Shown: positions 18,901 through 27,008 of the stretch, piece after piece
Position numbering within the stretch: the first letter of the stretch is position 1
Layout: each line of letters starts with the position of its first letter
Position numbers and translations under genes: made by a program
The notes under the pieces: model-generated
Told to the model about the DNA's origin: nothing
The model's input: only the letters and a program-made list of their open reading frames with translations
The model's database searches: none
Assembly: GCA_965199905.1 (NCBI GenBank)
Contig: OZ241366.1
Location: 2,418,001-2,482,000 of the forward strand
Source: Ilyomonas sp965199905
Lineage (GTDB): Bacteria; Bacteroidota; Bacteroidia; Chitinophagales; Chitinophagaceae
Reading direction: 5' to 3'
Length of the DNA: 64,000 bases

Positions 18901-20073
18901 TTCAAACCTTCGTTTGCTACCGGGTTTCAATTATTACATGAAGAGTTCCGGGCTAAAAAATACATCTATTTCCGCATTGCCGATTCAGGCATCGGCATTT
19001 CAAAAGAATCCATTACAAGAATCTTCGACAGGTATTACCGCATCAGCAAAAATCATTTAGGCTCAGGCGTAGGATTGGCGCTGGTGAAAAGCCTGGCGCA
19101 GTTGCACAAAGGCGATATTTATGTGTACAGCGAACGATATAAAGGCACGGAAATCATCATTGGCATTCCCTGGGGCGAAGAGAATTATAATGTTTCAGAA
19201 AAAGCAACATCGCAAACCGAACCGGAAGCGCAGCTTGAAACAATAGACAATTCTACACTCTTTCCGTTATCAGATCATCCCATCGAAATAGCTTCGGCAG
19301 AAAGCAGGACGAATAAGCGCATCCTGCTGGTTGATGACAACCAGGAATTACGTGTTTTTTTGAAAGGGGCATTTGAAAAACAGTATCATATTTATGAGGC
19401 GCAGGACGGACACGCTGCCATTGAAATCGCCAGGGATAAAGTTCCGGATTTAATTATCAGTGATGTAATGATGCCCGGCATGAACGGCATTGAGTTTTGC
19501 AAAATCGTAAAAGAGACGTTTGAAACAAGCCATATTCCTTTTATCATTCTGTCGGCGAAAGATGCATTGGATACGAAGATTGCAGGCATGGAATCGGGCG
19601 CCGATTTTTATTTTGCCAAACCATTAAGCATTGACCTTTTGTTACTAACAGTTCATAATATTTTTGAGCAAAGCGAAAAACTGAAACAGAGATATACAAA
19701 CAATTACCTGGCGGAAGCTACGGAGTTGGTTCAATCTGAAAAGGACAAAGAATTCCTCCAGGAGCTTTTGCATATAATTGAAGAAAACATAGAGGATGTT
19801 GATTTGGATGTTGATTTTCTATGTAAACAATTACATATCAGCCGAACCAAGCTATACCAGAAAATAAAGAGCGTATCCGATCAGTCAGTTAGTGAATTTA
19901 TAAGAACAGTCCGGCTAAAAAAAGCCATCCATCTCATGACACATGAAGGCGTATCCATTGGCGATGTAGTGGACAGAATTGGTATGCAAAGCAGTTCCAA
20001 CTTTTCAAGAGCTTTTAAGAAAGAGTATGGAAAATCTCCGATGCAGTTTATGCAATCGTTGAAGAAAAATTAA
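15913..20073 (+). CDS. Hybrid two-component system sensor/regulator (HTCS)
   Basis: About 1386 residues from the ATG at 15913; a TTG 39 bp upstream is a weaker choice. A signal/anchor segment (VLLVALLVNCLAASISLCQ) is followed by Reg_prop repeats (GFIWIATYFGLDRYDG, NIWLGTEGGL, YWIGTMGGGLNRL) making a periplasmic propeller, a Y_Y_Y domain (YRYKLNGFDKDW), a transmembrane helix (IIYGLLILSALAGIYFY), HisKA with phospho-acceptor His854 in HEFRTPL, HATPase, a receiver with Asp1184 in IISDVMMPG, and a C-terminal AraC-type HTH. HTCS proteins sense oligosaccharides directly in the periplasm and activate the neighbouring Sus genes. Its divergent position beside SusC supports control of this locus. Confidence 0.95.
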   Translation: MPGNWLKVLLVALLVNCLAASISLCQPYPYKFSYLTVDEGLSHTDANDIVQDKQGFIWIATYFGLDRYDGYSIKKFYNHDVPVNNAFRNRVTCLYPDDDGNIWLGTEGGLQCFNTKLETYTDFKTVHSEAIPDYQKLYKPPGSYLYSLSNQVLKLFFVKGNSLTEQKLNLPPGVQFSDMAYDKKGVLYLSGNKGIWRLNKNKGFEKLTITGLADENVSRMFINKQDNLLLVSGNKMLLANRQPNKANPAGTETISITKSAGFDGNAIRNITEDDKSNYWLNTGSALLMLDNNLTLLQTITNRSYQHSINSNAIDKIFIDRSQCLWVCTFGGGVNYCDLNEKLFYTLQHNPENANSLSGNHIRSVLEYGDSIWVGTQAEGLNLYHAKKQTFTHYNTHSTPVKLKNDAISSLTFDDDKNLWIGSAAGIDILKPGGKELWKPKGYNQFPAYVIETLAKDCYGNIWFGNHVNQFGVIWKNKQNEYHVKYYGEGYFILPDKNKPQLFVSSTHGLQRIIVDAEGNITETYTYQATSKPNSLSSDYTYPVCKQNDSTYWIGTMGGGLNRLSFGTNNHSYTIKSYTGDYGVFKDVESLEIDNAGNIWMGGNGLERLNPSTGALIKYDKNDGLQGNSFKVGSSWKGADGRLYFGGINGLNYFYASQIKANTIEARPVVTDILINNQLPHLGKSDSSHNSINQAISYSRNLNLSYLQNNFVISFSAMHFANPLKCRYRYKLNGFDKDWRYTDGSHPNAAYSNLDYNNYRFIVEATNNDGVWSKRVAKINIIITPPWWKSGAAKIIYGLLILSALAGIYFYQARWYRLKRELAIRTIDEEKREEIHRQREELYQQQLVFFTNVSHEFRTPLTLILGPLENLLNQNKDSALTHSYQLMQRNAKRLMNLISELMNFKKVADSIVELKVQPLNINQFCKNLVLEFQNLATSKDIDFRMIDHTSKHFNEPLTGMFDVQVLEKILFNLLSNSFKYTGVHGQITFEIFFRFEDFKPSFATGFQLLHEEFRAKKYIYFRIADSGIGISKESITRIFDRYYRISKNHLGSGVGLALVKSLAQLHKGDIYVYSERYKGTEIIIGIPWGEENYNVSEKATSQTEPEAQLETIDNSTLFPLSDHPIEIASAESRTNKRILLVDDNQELRVFLKGAFEKQYHIYEAQDGHAAIEIARDKVPDLIISDVMMPGMNGIEFCKIVKETFETSHIPFIILSAKDALDTKIAGMESGADFYFAKPLSIDLLLLTVHNIFEQSEKLKQRYTNNYLAEATELVQSEKDKEFLQELLHIIEENIEDVDLDVDFLCKQLHISRTKLYQKIKSVSDQSVSEFIRTVRLKKAIHLMTHEGVSIGDVVDRIGMQSSSNFSRAFKKEYGKSPMQFMQSLKKN

Positions 20074-20211
20074 TTTGAATAACCGATCAATAACACCATT
20101 GAGAATAAGCAGAAATATCTTCTGCAAAGCAACATCAGCTATGATGACCTTACTGCAACAGTAAAATCGTTAGACTTTACAGACCGGGTTCAATAATAAC
20201 GATGTAAAAGC

Positions 20212-20706
20212 TCATCCAAGATAATCCGGCGGATACACTTTTTGCCCATGTTTCTCTGCGATTGTCACCATCTGTTTCATCACTTCAGGATTGTCCATTG
20301 GCGGCGGCGGAAGAAATTCGCCGATGGCTACCGGTTTACCTATTTCGATAAACATATCTTCCAGACCAGCGGGCACAACTGTACAGATCAGCACTGCGTT
20401 CTCATTGGTTTTATTCTTAAAATCATGAACAATGCCTCCTTTGGGAATGGTTACAAACGAACCTTTTTTAGCTGTATAAGTGCCTGCTTCAGAATTCACT
20501 TCTACTTCGCCCTCAACAACATAAAATGATTCGTAAAAACCGGCATGTGAATGAGGTCCCGGGCCGCCGTTGGGCGGAATGTGAAATTCCATGGTTGAAA
20601 AAGCGCCACCGGTTTCTTTTCCTGTTATCAATATGCGATAGGTATCGCCAACTACGGAAAGATTGTCTCCTTCCTGCCCTGATACTGTGATAGGTTTGTT
20701 TTTCAT
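20212..20706 (-). CDS. Cupin-domain protein
   Basis: 164 residues, single conserved beta-barrel cupin. Motif 1 is PHSHAGFYESFYVVEGEVEV with two His and Glu as likely metal ligands; motif 2 is the later GGIVHDFKN with the third His. No signal peptide, so cytoplasmic. Small stand-alone cupins of this type include dioxygenases, isomerases and binding proteins, and the reaction cannot be assigned. It follows the NmrA remnant by about 30 bp on the same strand, so the two were probably one transcript. The C-terminal tail (VMKQMVTIAEKHGQKVYPPDYLG) is typical of quercetinase-like cupins of Bacteroidota. Confidence 0.85.
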   Translation of the reverse strand: MKNKPITVSGQEGDNLSVVGDTYRILITGKETGGAFSTMEFHIPPNGGPGPHSHAGFYESFYVVEGEVEVNSEAGTYTAKKGSFVTIPKGGIVHDFKNKTNENAVLICTVVPAGLEDMFIEIGKPVAIGEFLPPPPMDNPEVMKQMVTIAEKHGQKVYPPDYLG

Positions 20707-20738
20707 TTTACTTATTTTTTTGATGAACGTTTACTTAA

Positions 20739-21215
20739 TTATTGTGCAACACTGGTTGCTACATTCCATTTGTGTTCTTTCAAATAATCTTCCAAAGAAC
20801 TGAGTTTGAAAAAAGTTTCTTCTAATGGTTTTATGTCGGCATTATAACCCACATTTTCAAACCAACGGAACATGGTTGTCACTTCTTCACCTGCCTGCTC
20901 CTAAACATCTTCAAAAGAAACTGGCTGGCAAGAGACTTTCCTGTTTACTACGCGGCTAAAGCTTTCTGCCACTTCAGTCATGGTCATCTCAACACTGGCA
21001 ACTTCTATTTCTTTACCTAAAAACTTATCCATGTTTGCAAACACATCAGCCACCATTTTTTCGTAATCATCTTCTGATAACTGCTGTAATTTTTTATCAG
21101 AACTTAGCGGCATATACAGCGTTCCGTTCTCAATCATTTGCTTCATGCCGTTGTAATTGTACTGCGCAAAATCAAACTCTTTACCTGCTTTACATTCAAA
21201 TTCAATCGGCATCAT
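20739..21215 (-). pseudogene. NmrA/HSCARG-type NAD(P)-binding protein, C-terminal remnant with internal stop
   Basis: Reading from 21215, 104 codons end at a TAG (20901-20903). The same frame continues through EQAGEEVTTMFRWFENVGYNAD and LSSLEDYLKEHKWN to a TAA at 20739-20741. This is the C-terminal half of an NmrA-like protein (GKEIEVASVEMTMTEVAESFSRVVNRKV is the usual substrate-domain strand-helix). The Rossmann half with its glycine-rich loop is missing upstream, where only intergenic sequence is found. Two lesions, a deletion and a nonsense codon, therefore mark it as decayed. It is divergent from a Crp/Fnr gene that may once have regulated it. Confidence 0.75.
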
Positions 21216-21437
21216 CTTGTCAGTATGTGTTGCTTTTCGTGTAGTTCATTTTAAAATAATCTCCTGATCTGTAGGCGCTATAAACAGGTAGTTTCAAATT
21301 TAGAATACAACGACTGTAATCAAAATTAGTCGTTTAGAGAGTTAGTTAACGGACTTAATAGTTTCATACATGCTATTTTGGTTCGTACACATAATTATGT
21401 ATGTTGTTACTTTTATCGCAATCTTAATCATAAACAA

Positions 21438-22043
21438 GTGAACGAAGCTGACTTGTGCGAAGAAGACATAAATGAATTACAAAAAGCGATCACTGCTATC
21501 GCAACAATGTCATCGTCCGATTTTAAAATCCTATTGCCTTTACTTCAGAATAGAACTATAAAAAAGGAAGATTATATTTTAAAAGAAGGCGACGTATGCA
21601 GAAATATTTTTTTCTTACTCAATGGCTTTGTAAGAATGTATTACGTTGATTTTGATGGCAACGAAATCAGTTACCGCTTTACAGACAAAGGCAACTTTTT
21701 TGTTGACTTTCAGAGCTTGCTTACCCAACAACCATCACGTTATTACTGGCAGGCTACGCAAGATTCAGAACTGCTTGTATTTTCTTATCAGGAAGTTCAA
21801 CAGGTTTATAAAAAATCTCCTGCCTGGAACAATTTTGGCAGACTGATGGCAGAGCGGGTGTACCTGCAATTGAATGAACGGGTAGATATGCTTCTCTTTA
21901 TGAAGCCGGAAGAAAAATACCTGCATGTGCTTGCCAAACAACCCCAACTGCTGAATCAGGTGTCTTTGTTTCATCTCACTTCTTATCCTGGCATCAAACC
22001 CGAATCGCTGAGCCGCATACGCAAGCGGTTATCACAGAAATAA
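21438..22043 (+). CDS. Crp/Fnr-family transcriptional regulator
   Basis: About 201 residues if the GTG at 21438 (VNEADLCEED) is used; an upstream TTG and an internal ATG at 21507 are alternatives. The cyclic-nucleotide-binding-like beta-roll is seen in KKEDYILKEGDVCRNIFFLLNGFVRMYY and GNEISYRFTDKGNFFVDFQSLL. The HTH lies in LFHLTSYPGIKPESLSRIRKRL, where Pro replaces the usual Leu in SYLGI, a helix-turn oddity. This subfamily generally lacks the cAMP-contacting residues and its effector is unknown. Its divergent position suggests that it regulated the NmrA remnant and cupin. Confidence 0.85.
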   Translation: MNEADLCEEDINELQKAITAIATMSSSDFKILLPLLQNRTIKKEDYILKEGDVCRNIFFLLNGFVRMYYVDFDGNEISYRFTDKGNFFVDFQSLLTQQPSRYYWQATQDSELLVFSYQEVQQVYKKSPAWNNFGRLMAERVYLQLNERVDMLLFMKPEEKYLHVLAKQPQLLNQVSLFHLTSYPGIKPESLSRIRKRLSQK

Positions 22044-22110
22044 TTACTTAACTTAAGTCAATTACAACCTCACAAAAGCGGAGAACTTTTGCATCAGTAA
22101 AAACAATACG

Positions 22111-22452
22111 ATGATTAAGTTTTCTATCCTGCTTCGCAAGCGTACCGGTATGAATCATGAAGAGTTTGTGCAGTATCACAAAGTCAGCCACGCACCTTTG
22201 TTTACATCATTGCCCGAGGTGCAGCAATATGAGCGAAAGTATGTTCAATGTCATGGCATAGCGGTGTCATTACCCGGTTTGCCCCAGCCTTATTACGATG
22301 GCATTACCGAGCTTTGGTTTGATGATACAGAAGCCATCGGAAAAGTGTTTGGGTCGGCAGATTATATGCAAACCATTCGCCCGGATGAAGAGAAGTTTCT
22401 TAACCTTCACGAATGCGGTTTTTTAGTGAGTATGGAAAATCCTGTTATGTAG
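22111..22452 (+). CDS. EthD-domain small protein
   Basis: 113 residues starting MIKFSILLRKRTGMNHEEFVQYHKVSHAPLF, the typical EthD ferredoxin-like fold with the (Y/H)-x2-H-xP segment. EthD proteins are small dimeric alpha/beta-barrel proteins related to monooxygenases and dye-decolouring peroxidases; most have no assigned reaction. No signal peptide. It lies 67 bp after the Crp/Fnr gene on the same strand and upstream of the thioredoxin-reductase-like gene, so it may share the promoter of either. Confidence 0.8.
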   Translation: MIKFSILLRKRTGMNHEEFVQYHKVSHAPLFTSLPEVQQYERKYVQCHGIAVSLPGLPQPYYDGITELWFDDTEAIGKVFGSADYMQTIRPDEEKFLNLHECGFLVSMENPVM

Positions 22453-22464
22453 TTACAGTTTTAA

Positions 22465-22483
22465 ATTGCAACAACGTTGCAAT
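22465..22483. promoter_or_regulatory. Palindromic operator candidate ATTGCAAC-N3-GTTGCAAT
   Basis: A perfect 8-bp inverted repeat with a 3-bp spacer lies 126 bp upstream of the thioredoxin-reductase-like gene. A related perfect palindrome, AAAGCAAC/GTTGCTTT, lies directly downstream of that gene at 23579-23594. The shared GCAAC/GTTGC core suggests one dimeric regulator. Confidence 0.5.
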
Positions 22484-22608
22484 AAATAAGTTATGCCTAT
22501 CTTTACCAGATTATATGGCAATTAAAACAGAAGAGCAGAGTGCATAAGATAAAGCGATACAGCTTTGACTGGGCTGTCTCCTGTAACAGCATGTAAAAAA
22601 TACAACAA

Positions 22609-23517
22609 ATGGCAGAAAATAAAACTTACGATGTTATCATCATTGGCGGAAGTTATGCAGGACTTTCAGCAGCAATGGCTTTGGGACGAGCCTTGCGAAA
22701 TGTACTCATCATTGACAGCGGGAAACCTTGCAACCTGCAAACACCACACTCGCATAATTTTATTACGCAGGATGGAAAAACGCCAAAAGAAATTTTTGCA
22801 ACAGCCAAAGAACAGGTGTTACAATACGACACTGTAACCTTCTGTAACGCACTTGCAGCAAGCGGAATAAAAACAGATGCCGGCTTTGAAATTACAACCC
22901 AAACCGGAGATAAATTCAACACGAAAAAATTGATTTTTGCTACCGGTATTAAAGACATCATGCCCGATATAACAGGCTTTTCCGAATGCTGGGGCATTTC
23001 GGTTATTCATTGCCCTTACTGCCATGGATATGAATACCGGAATGAGAAAACCGGAATCCTCGGCAACGGTGATTATGGATTTGAATTTTCCAAACTGATT
23101 TCAAACTATACAAAAAATTTAACCGTATTTACCAATGGAAAATCAACGTTGACAGAAGCGCAAACGCTGAAAATCAAAAGTCATAATATTGAAATAATAG
23201 AAACAGAAATTGAAAGACTGGAACATAAAAACGGGCAGGTTCAAAACATTATTTTCAAAGAGGGTTCTTCAACTTCGCTGAAAGTAATTTATTCACGAAC
23301 GCCATTCAGGCAGCATTCTGATATTCCGCAAAGCTTAGGTTGTGAATTAACAGAGCAGGGTTATATTAAAACAGATGCTTTTCAAAAAACAACGATTCCC
23401 GGCGTGTTTGCCTGCGGCGATAATACAACGCCGATGCGTTCCTTATCAAACGCCGTTGCCATGGGTAATTTGTCAGGCGCTATGGCAAACAGAGAAATGA
23501 TAGAAGAAGCATTTTAA
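22609..23517 (+). CDS. Thioredoxin-reductase-like NAD(P)/FAD oxidoreductase
   Basis: 302 residues. The FAD-binding loop is GGSYAGLSAAMALGR (from residue 13), the second loop precedes GILGNGDYGFEF, and the C-terminal FAD motif is GVFACGDNTTPMRSLSNAVAMGNLSGAMA. A redox CPYC pair (Cys135, Cys138) occupies the place of the thioredoxin-reductase active-site CxxC, so a dithiol-disulfide reaction is plausible. The second half of the NAD(P)-binding loop is unusual (GNGDYGFEF in place of GGGxxA), so the cofactor is unclear. It is flanked by matching palindromes and followed by a Crp/Fnr-like remnant, which suggests former control by that regulator. Confidence 0.88.
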   Translation: MAENKTYDVIIIGGSYAGLSAAMALGRALRNVLIIDSGKPCNLQTPHSHNFITQDGKTPKEIFATAKEQVLQYDTVTFCNALAASGIKTDAGFEITTQTGDKFNTKKLIFATGIKDIMPDITGFSECWGISVIHCPYCHGYEYRNEKTGILGNGDYGFEFSKLISNYTKNLTVFTNGKSTLTEAQTLKIKSHNIEIIETEIERLEHKNGQVQNIIFKEGSSTSLKVIYSRTPFRQHSDIPQSLGCELTEQGYIKTDAFQKTTIPGVFACGDNTTPMRSLSNAVAMGNLSGAMANREMIEEAF

Positions 23518-23578
23518 ACAACACTCACCGGCAGCACTGTTCCGTTTTTCAGCATCATTTTTCATTTCTTATAAACAG

Positions 23579-23594
23579 AAAGCAACGTTGCTTT
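23579..23594. promoter_or_regulatory. Perfect palindrome AAAGCAAC-GTTGCTTT
   Basis: A 16-bp perfect palindrome directly upstream of the Crp/Fnr-like remnant at 23613 and 62 bp after the flavoprotein stop. It shares the GCAAC/GTTGC core of the site at 22465. The surrounding gap 23518-23906 holds this site and the remnant, with no other gene seen. Confidence 0.5.
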
Positions 23595-23612
23595 ATACAT
23601 TTGAAACGCATC

Positions 23613-23726
23613 ATGCTTCATACAAAAATAAAAAATTTCTTTCCTTCAATTGAATCCAATCTTCTGAAAGAAATGGAAGCCAAAACCAGTATCATAACGT
23701 TTGCAGAAGCGGTACAAAATGTATAA
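23613..23726 (+). pseudogene. N-terminal remnant, probably of a Crp/Fnr-type regulator
   Basis: A 37-codon frame begins MLHTKIKNFFPSIESNLL, followed by KEMEAKTSIITFAEAVQNV and TAA. The pattern of a helix, then (E/K)-x-K-x-x-[VI]-x-x-F, is how Bacteroidota Crp/Fnr proteins start before the beta-roll. It stops where the roll should begin, so only a stub remains. It lies 19 bp after a strong palindrome. The assignment is by pattern only; a genuine tiny peptide gene is the alternative. Confidence 0.35.
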
Positions 23727-23906
23727 TAAAATCAAGGCATGTGCCCAGGCGAGGCGCAAGGGGTCGGGCGGTTACATTTTTTTAACAGCTTTCAGGTCTT
23801 ATAACCGTTGAAGCCTGGCTTCTGTATTTGCTGTATTCATTACATATTTTTATTGCCAGGTGCAAATGACACCTTTTACAAGACAATCGTTAATGCACCT
23901 TGCGGA

Positions 23907-24623
23907 TCAGGGGTGTTGAAAGTTTTTTTCTTTGTTGTCTAAATAATCTTTTAAGGTTAATTTGTGAGGAGCAAAACTTAAATCAAGAGGTTCAATTTTT
24001 GAAATTCTATTTAAACGAAACATTCTGTAATCCTTTCTTAACCTGCAATAGGCAATAAGCGTCCAGCATTCCTGCAAATTATAATACAATGCAAATGGCT
24101 CTATATGTCTTGTTGTTTTTTCATCTTTTTCTTCCGAATGATAGGTAATATGTAAAACTTTAAAAGCAGTTAGTGCATTTTGAATTATAGTTAAAGAGTT
24201 GCTGGTATTTGTGTTTGGTATAGCGGGACTAACGGCAATTCGTTTTGAAAGTAAGTCTGCTTTCTCCTTTGTTGAATATAACAAAACAGCTTTTATTTTA
24301 TTAATAGCTTCTGAGTATTCTTTACTGAGAGAGCCATCTCTGTTTTTTAGAACCAATTGTTCAGCAGTAATTAAAGCATTTACCTCGTTTTCGGTAAATG
24401 TAATGGGTGGAATTCTATAGCCTTCCATCAACAAATACCCCTTTCCCTCTTCGGTTAATACAGGAACACCCGCTTGTTCTAATGCTTTTATGTCTCTATA
24501 GATTGTCCTTACACTTACGCTAAATTTTTCCGAGAGCTGTGTAGCGGTCAAAAGTCGTTTTGTCTGCAGTTGCGTTACAATTGCGGTCAGTCTGGAAACT
24601 CGCTTTATATCGTTTGCATTCAT
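23907..24623 (-). CDS. YafY-type HTH/WYL-domain transcriptional regulator
   Basis: 238 residues. The N-terminal DeoR-like winged helix reads LTATQLSEKFSVSVRTIYRDIKALEQAGVPV, followed by the wing GKGYLLMEGYRI. The C-terminal WYL domain covers the strand LHITYHSEE through ECWTLIAYCRLRKDYRMFRLNRI, with WTL in the place of WYL. WYL proteins bind small ligands or nucleic acids and usually repress neighbours. It is divergent from the SDR gene at 24928, with a 304-bp gap holding a direct-repeat operator candidate and a coding-like remnant. Confidence 0.88.
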   Translation of the reverse strand: MNANDIKRVSRLTAIVTQLQTKRLLTATQLSEKFSVSVRTIYRDIKALEQAGVPVLTEEGKGYLLMEGYRIPPITFTENEVNALITAEQLVLKNRDGSLSKEYSEAINKIKAVLLYSTKEKADLLSKRIAVSPAIPNTNTSNSLTIIQNALTAFKVLHITYHSEEKDEKTTRHIEPFALYYNLQECWTLIAYCRLRKDYRMFRLNRISKIEPLDLSFAPHKLTLKDYLDNKEKNFQHP

Positions 24624-24689
24624 TTTATGAAGTCACAACAGCGTTACTGCTAACACAATATTATATGCAACTCCTCAATTTGACAAATC

Positions 24690-24836
24690 TTAATTCCCTT
24701 CATGATCAAAGGCGCACAACATAAAACAATCGCCCGCCGTACTGCACCGGCAGTCTATTTTCATTATATCTTCCCCGTCTAACCGTACATCAAAAGATTT
24801 TCCCTGTTGCAGGTGAGACGATAATGTTGCAATATA
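24690..24836 (-). pseudogene. Possible C-terminal coding remnant of unknown family
   Basis: On the minus strand a stop-free stretch of 48 codons reads like protein (SFDVRLDGEDIMKIDC, then CSTAGDCFMLCAFDHEGN) and ends at TAA 24690-24692, but has no good start and begins just after an in-frame TAA. It may be the tail of a lost gene, or chance. I do not recognise the family. Confidence 0.2.
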
Positions 24837-24842
24837 TTATTG

Positions 24843-24873
24843 TTTGAATTTTGCAAGCATCTGTTTGAACACT
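24843..24873 (+). promoter_or_regulatory. Direct-repeat operator candidate (TTTG half-sites, 21 bp apart) before SDR 24928
   Basis: TTTGAATTTT starts at 24843 and TTTGAACACT at 24864, exactly 21 bp apart, with RCAARCA between them (GCAAGCA at 24853-24859). The second half-site lies 54 bp upstream of the start codon. The same arrangement precedes the SDR genes at 29564 (minus strand) and 33699. Two-turn direct repeats are the usual binding geometry for AraC-type proteins. Confidence 0.6.
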
Positions 24874-24927
24874 GCAATAAGCGAAGCGTATGACCGGGTC
24901 AACTTTGTGTTATAAAAAGGAACGAAT

Positions 24928-25782
24928 ATGAACAACAACAAAGTATGGTTTGTAACCGGTGCTTCAAAAGGATTAGGTCTCGCACTGGTACGAAAATTAT
25001 TAAAGGAAGGCTATCGCGTTGCCGCTACTTCACGCTCTGTAAATGCATTACAAGATGCGGTGCAAACTGAGGGAGACAGCTTTCTGCCGCTGGCTGTAAA
25101 TATCTTAGATGAAGCCGATATTAAAAAAGCAGTTGATGCTGCCGTAACACATTTCGGCAGCCTGGATGTGTTGGTAAACAATGCAGGCTATGGATTAATT
25201 GGTGCGGTGGAAGAACTAAGCGATACGGAAGCCAGGAACAACTTTGATGTCAATGTGTTTGGCGCGCTCAATGTTATTCGACAGGCATTACCGCAAATGC
25301 GTAAACAGCAAAACGGGCACATCTTTAATGTGTCTTCTATTGCTGGTTTCAGTGGCGGCTTTGCAGGCTTTGGCATTTATTGCGCCACCAAGTTTGCCAT
25401 GCATGGTTTCACAGAAAGTTTATCGCACGAGGTAAAGCCTTTCGGTATCCATACAACATTGGTAATGCCTGGCTATTTCCGAACAAATTTTTTAAATGAT
25501 AGCTCTTTGCTTACACCAAAGCATGAAATGGATGAATATAAAAATGTGCGTGAAAATCAAACTGTACACCAGCAACAGATTGCTGATAATCAGCCCGGCG
25601 ATCCTGATAAAGCGGCTGATGTTTTAATTGAAGTGGCGGGCATGCAAACACCGCCGGTACATTTGTTTTTAGGCAGCGATGCGTATGCAATTGCCGAGCA
25701 AAAGATAGCATTGATACAACAGGACATGCAGCCACATAAAGCCTTGATTGAATCAACCGGTTTTGAATCAGTAGTAGCATAA
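24928..25782 (+). CDS. Short-chain dehydrogenase/reductase (SDR)
   Basis: 284 residues, classical SDR. TGASKGLG (residues 10-17) is the NAD(P)-binding loop, NNAGYG the structural motif, NVSSIAG carries the catalytic Ser, and Y151-CAT-K155 is the catalytic YxxxK. An Arg-Ser pair after the second strand (AATSRSV) favours NADP. The C-terminal region (EVAGMQTPPVHLFLGSDAY) is that of the stand-alone 270-290-residue 'oxidoreductase' SDRs. The substrate is unknown. It is followed 53 bp later by an AraC gene on the same strand and preceded by the direct-repeat site, so it is probably a regulator-enzyme pair. Confidence 0.92.
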   Translation: MNNNKVWFVTGASKGLGLALVRKLLKEGYRVAATSRSVNALQDAVQTEGDSFLPLAVNILDEADIKKAVDAAVTHFGSLDVLVNNAGYGLIGAVEELSDTEARNNFDVNVFGALNVIRQALPQMRKQQNGHIFNVSSIAGFSGGFAGFGIYCATKFAMHGFTESLSHEVKPFGIHTTLVMPGYFRTNFLNDSSLLTPKHEMDEYKNVRENQTVHQQQIADNQPGDPDKAADVLIEVAGMQTPPVHLFLGSDAYAIAEQKIALIQQDMQPHKALIESTGFESVVA

Positions 25783-25835
25783 TCCATATTGAATTCAAAA
25801 AGTGTTGGCTAAAAGCATTGTTTTAATTTTGCAAG

Positions 25836-26735
25836 ATGAGCGAAACAGAAACACTGGAGCTTTTTTATAAACGCAAGTTTGATTTTGTGCCCGATGGTTT
25901 ACAAAAAGACCTCGGGCACTTTAATGTATTTGCATTGGATGAGTGTAACCATCCCGGCAAAGCGCCGGTTGCATATAGCCGCCGCGATTTTTATAAGATT
26001 GCATTGATGCGCGGCAGGCATGCTTATCATTATGCCGATAAAAGCATTGAAGTAAATGGCAGCACATTGTTATTCTTTAATCCGCAGGTGCCATACACAT
26101 TTGAGCCTCTTACAAAAGAGGCAACCGGTTATTTCTGCATATTTAAAGAAGCTTTTTTTAGCGAACATATTCGCGGCAGCTTAAAGGCATTGCCCATGTA
26201 TATACCGGGTGCCAAGCCTGCTTATATCCTTACTAAAAAGGGAGATAAAAGCATCAGCGCCATATTTGAAAAGATGCTGGAAGAAATGAAAGGCGATTAT
26301 GCTTTTAAATTCGACCTTATACGTAACTATATTTTAGAAATGGTGCATAGCGCTTTAAAGTTGCAGCCATCAGAAACATTATATCAGCATGCCGATGCCA
26401 ATGCACGCATTGCCGGCTTGTTTGCCGAATTGCTCGAAAGGCAGTTTCCCATTGAAACACCTGCGCAACAGTTTACCCTGCGCAGTGCGCGTGATTATGC
26501 AGAGAAGCTGAACGTGCACACCAATCATTTAAACCGGGCTATTAAAACGATAACCGGTAAAACGACAAGCGAGCATATTGCAGAGCGTTTAACCGCCGAG
26601 GCAAAAGCGTTATTAAAACATACCGACTGGAACATTGCTGAAATAAGCTACAGTCTTGGTTTTGAAGAGCCTGCCCACTTTAGCAATTTCTTCCGGAAGA
26701 ATGCGTTTTTAACACCGGCTGCCTGGCGGAGATAG
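25836..26735 (+). CDS. AraC-family transcriptional regulator (GHFNVF subfamily)
   Basis: 299 residues. The N-terminal cupin-like sensor has DLGHFNVFALDE, RRDFYKIALMRGRHAYHYADKSIEVNGSTLLFFNPQVPY. The C-terminal double HTH reads LRSARDYAEKLNVHTNHLNRAIKTITGKT and WNIAEISYSLGFEEPAHFSNFFRKN. Its closest relative in the window is the minus-strand regulator at 29658, sharing GHFNVF, YADK and the HTH sequence. It lies directly after an SDR gene, and its start codon is immediately preceded by TTTTAATTTTGCAAG, a near copy of the operator half-site, suggesting autoregulation. Confidence 0.92.
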   Translation: MSETETLELFYKRKFDFVPDGLQKDLGHFNVFALDECNHPGKAPVAYSRRDFYKIALMRGRHAYHYADKSIEVNGSTLLFFNPQVPYTFEPLTKEATGYFCIFKEAFFSEHIRGSLKALPMYIPGAKPAYILTKKGDKSISAIFEKMLEEMKGDYAFKFDLIRNYILEMVHSALKLQPSETLYQHADANARIAGLFAELLERQFPIETPAQQFTLRSARDYAEKLNVHTNHLNRAIKTITGKTTSEHIAERLTAEAKALLKHTDWNIAEISYSLGFEEPAHFSNFFRKNAFLTPAAWRR

Positions 26736-27008
26736 CAGCCATAAAAGCTTACCTTTATTCAATACCTGTTCATAAAACCATCGTAGAAAACGAGGAATTT
26801 TGCTTAACAATATTCATTTACACCAACCGGTTTTCATTGTATAACTATGCCATACTTATGATGTAGTATGTAGCTGTTTTGAATGGCAAAATAATAGTAA
26901 CCTTGACCATGCTACCTGCTGCGTTAACTTCATTTCTGCTAAACAAAAGTCCTATCCGGATAAATCGGTTTATCAGTTGCAATCTGCTTTTGTAAAAGAA
27001 ACACTATT

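Noticed and set aside
20083..20196. A 37-codon open stretch after the HTCS gene (IENKQKYLLQSNISYDDL...)
   Set aside because: It reads like protein but has no start codon and follows an in-frame TAA directly; too short to name a family, so it was not listed as a gene.
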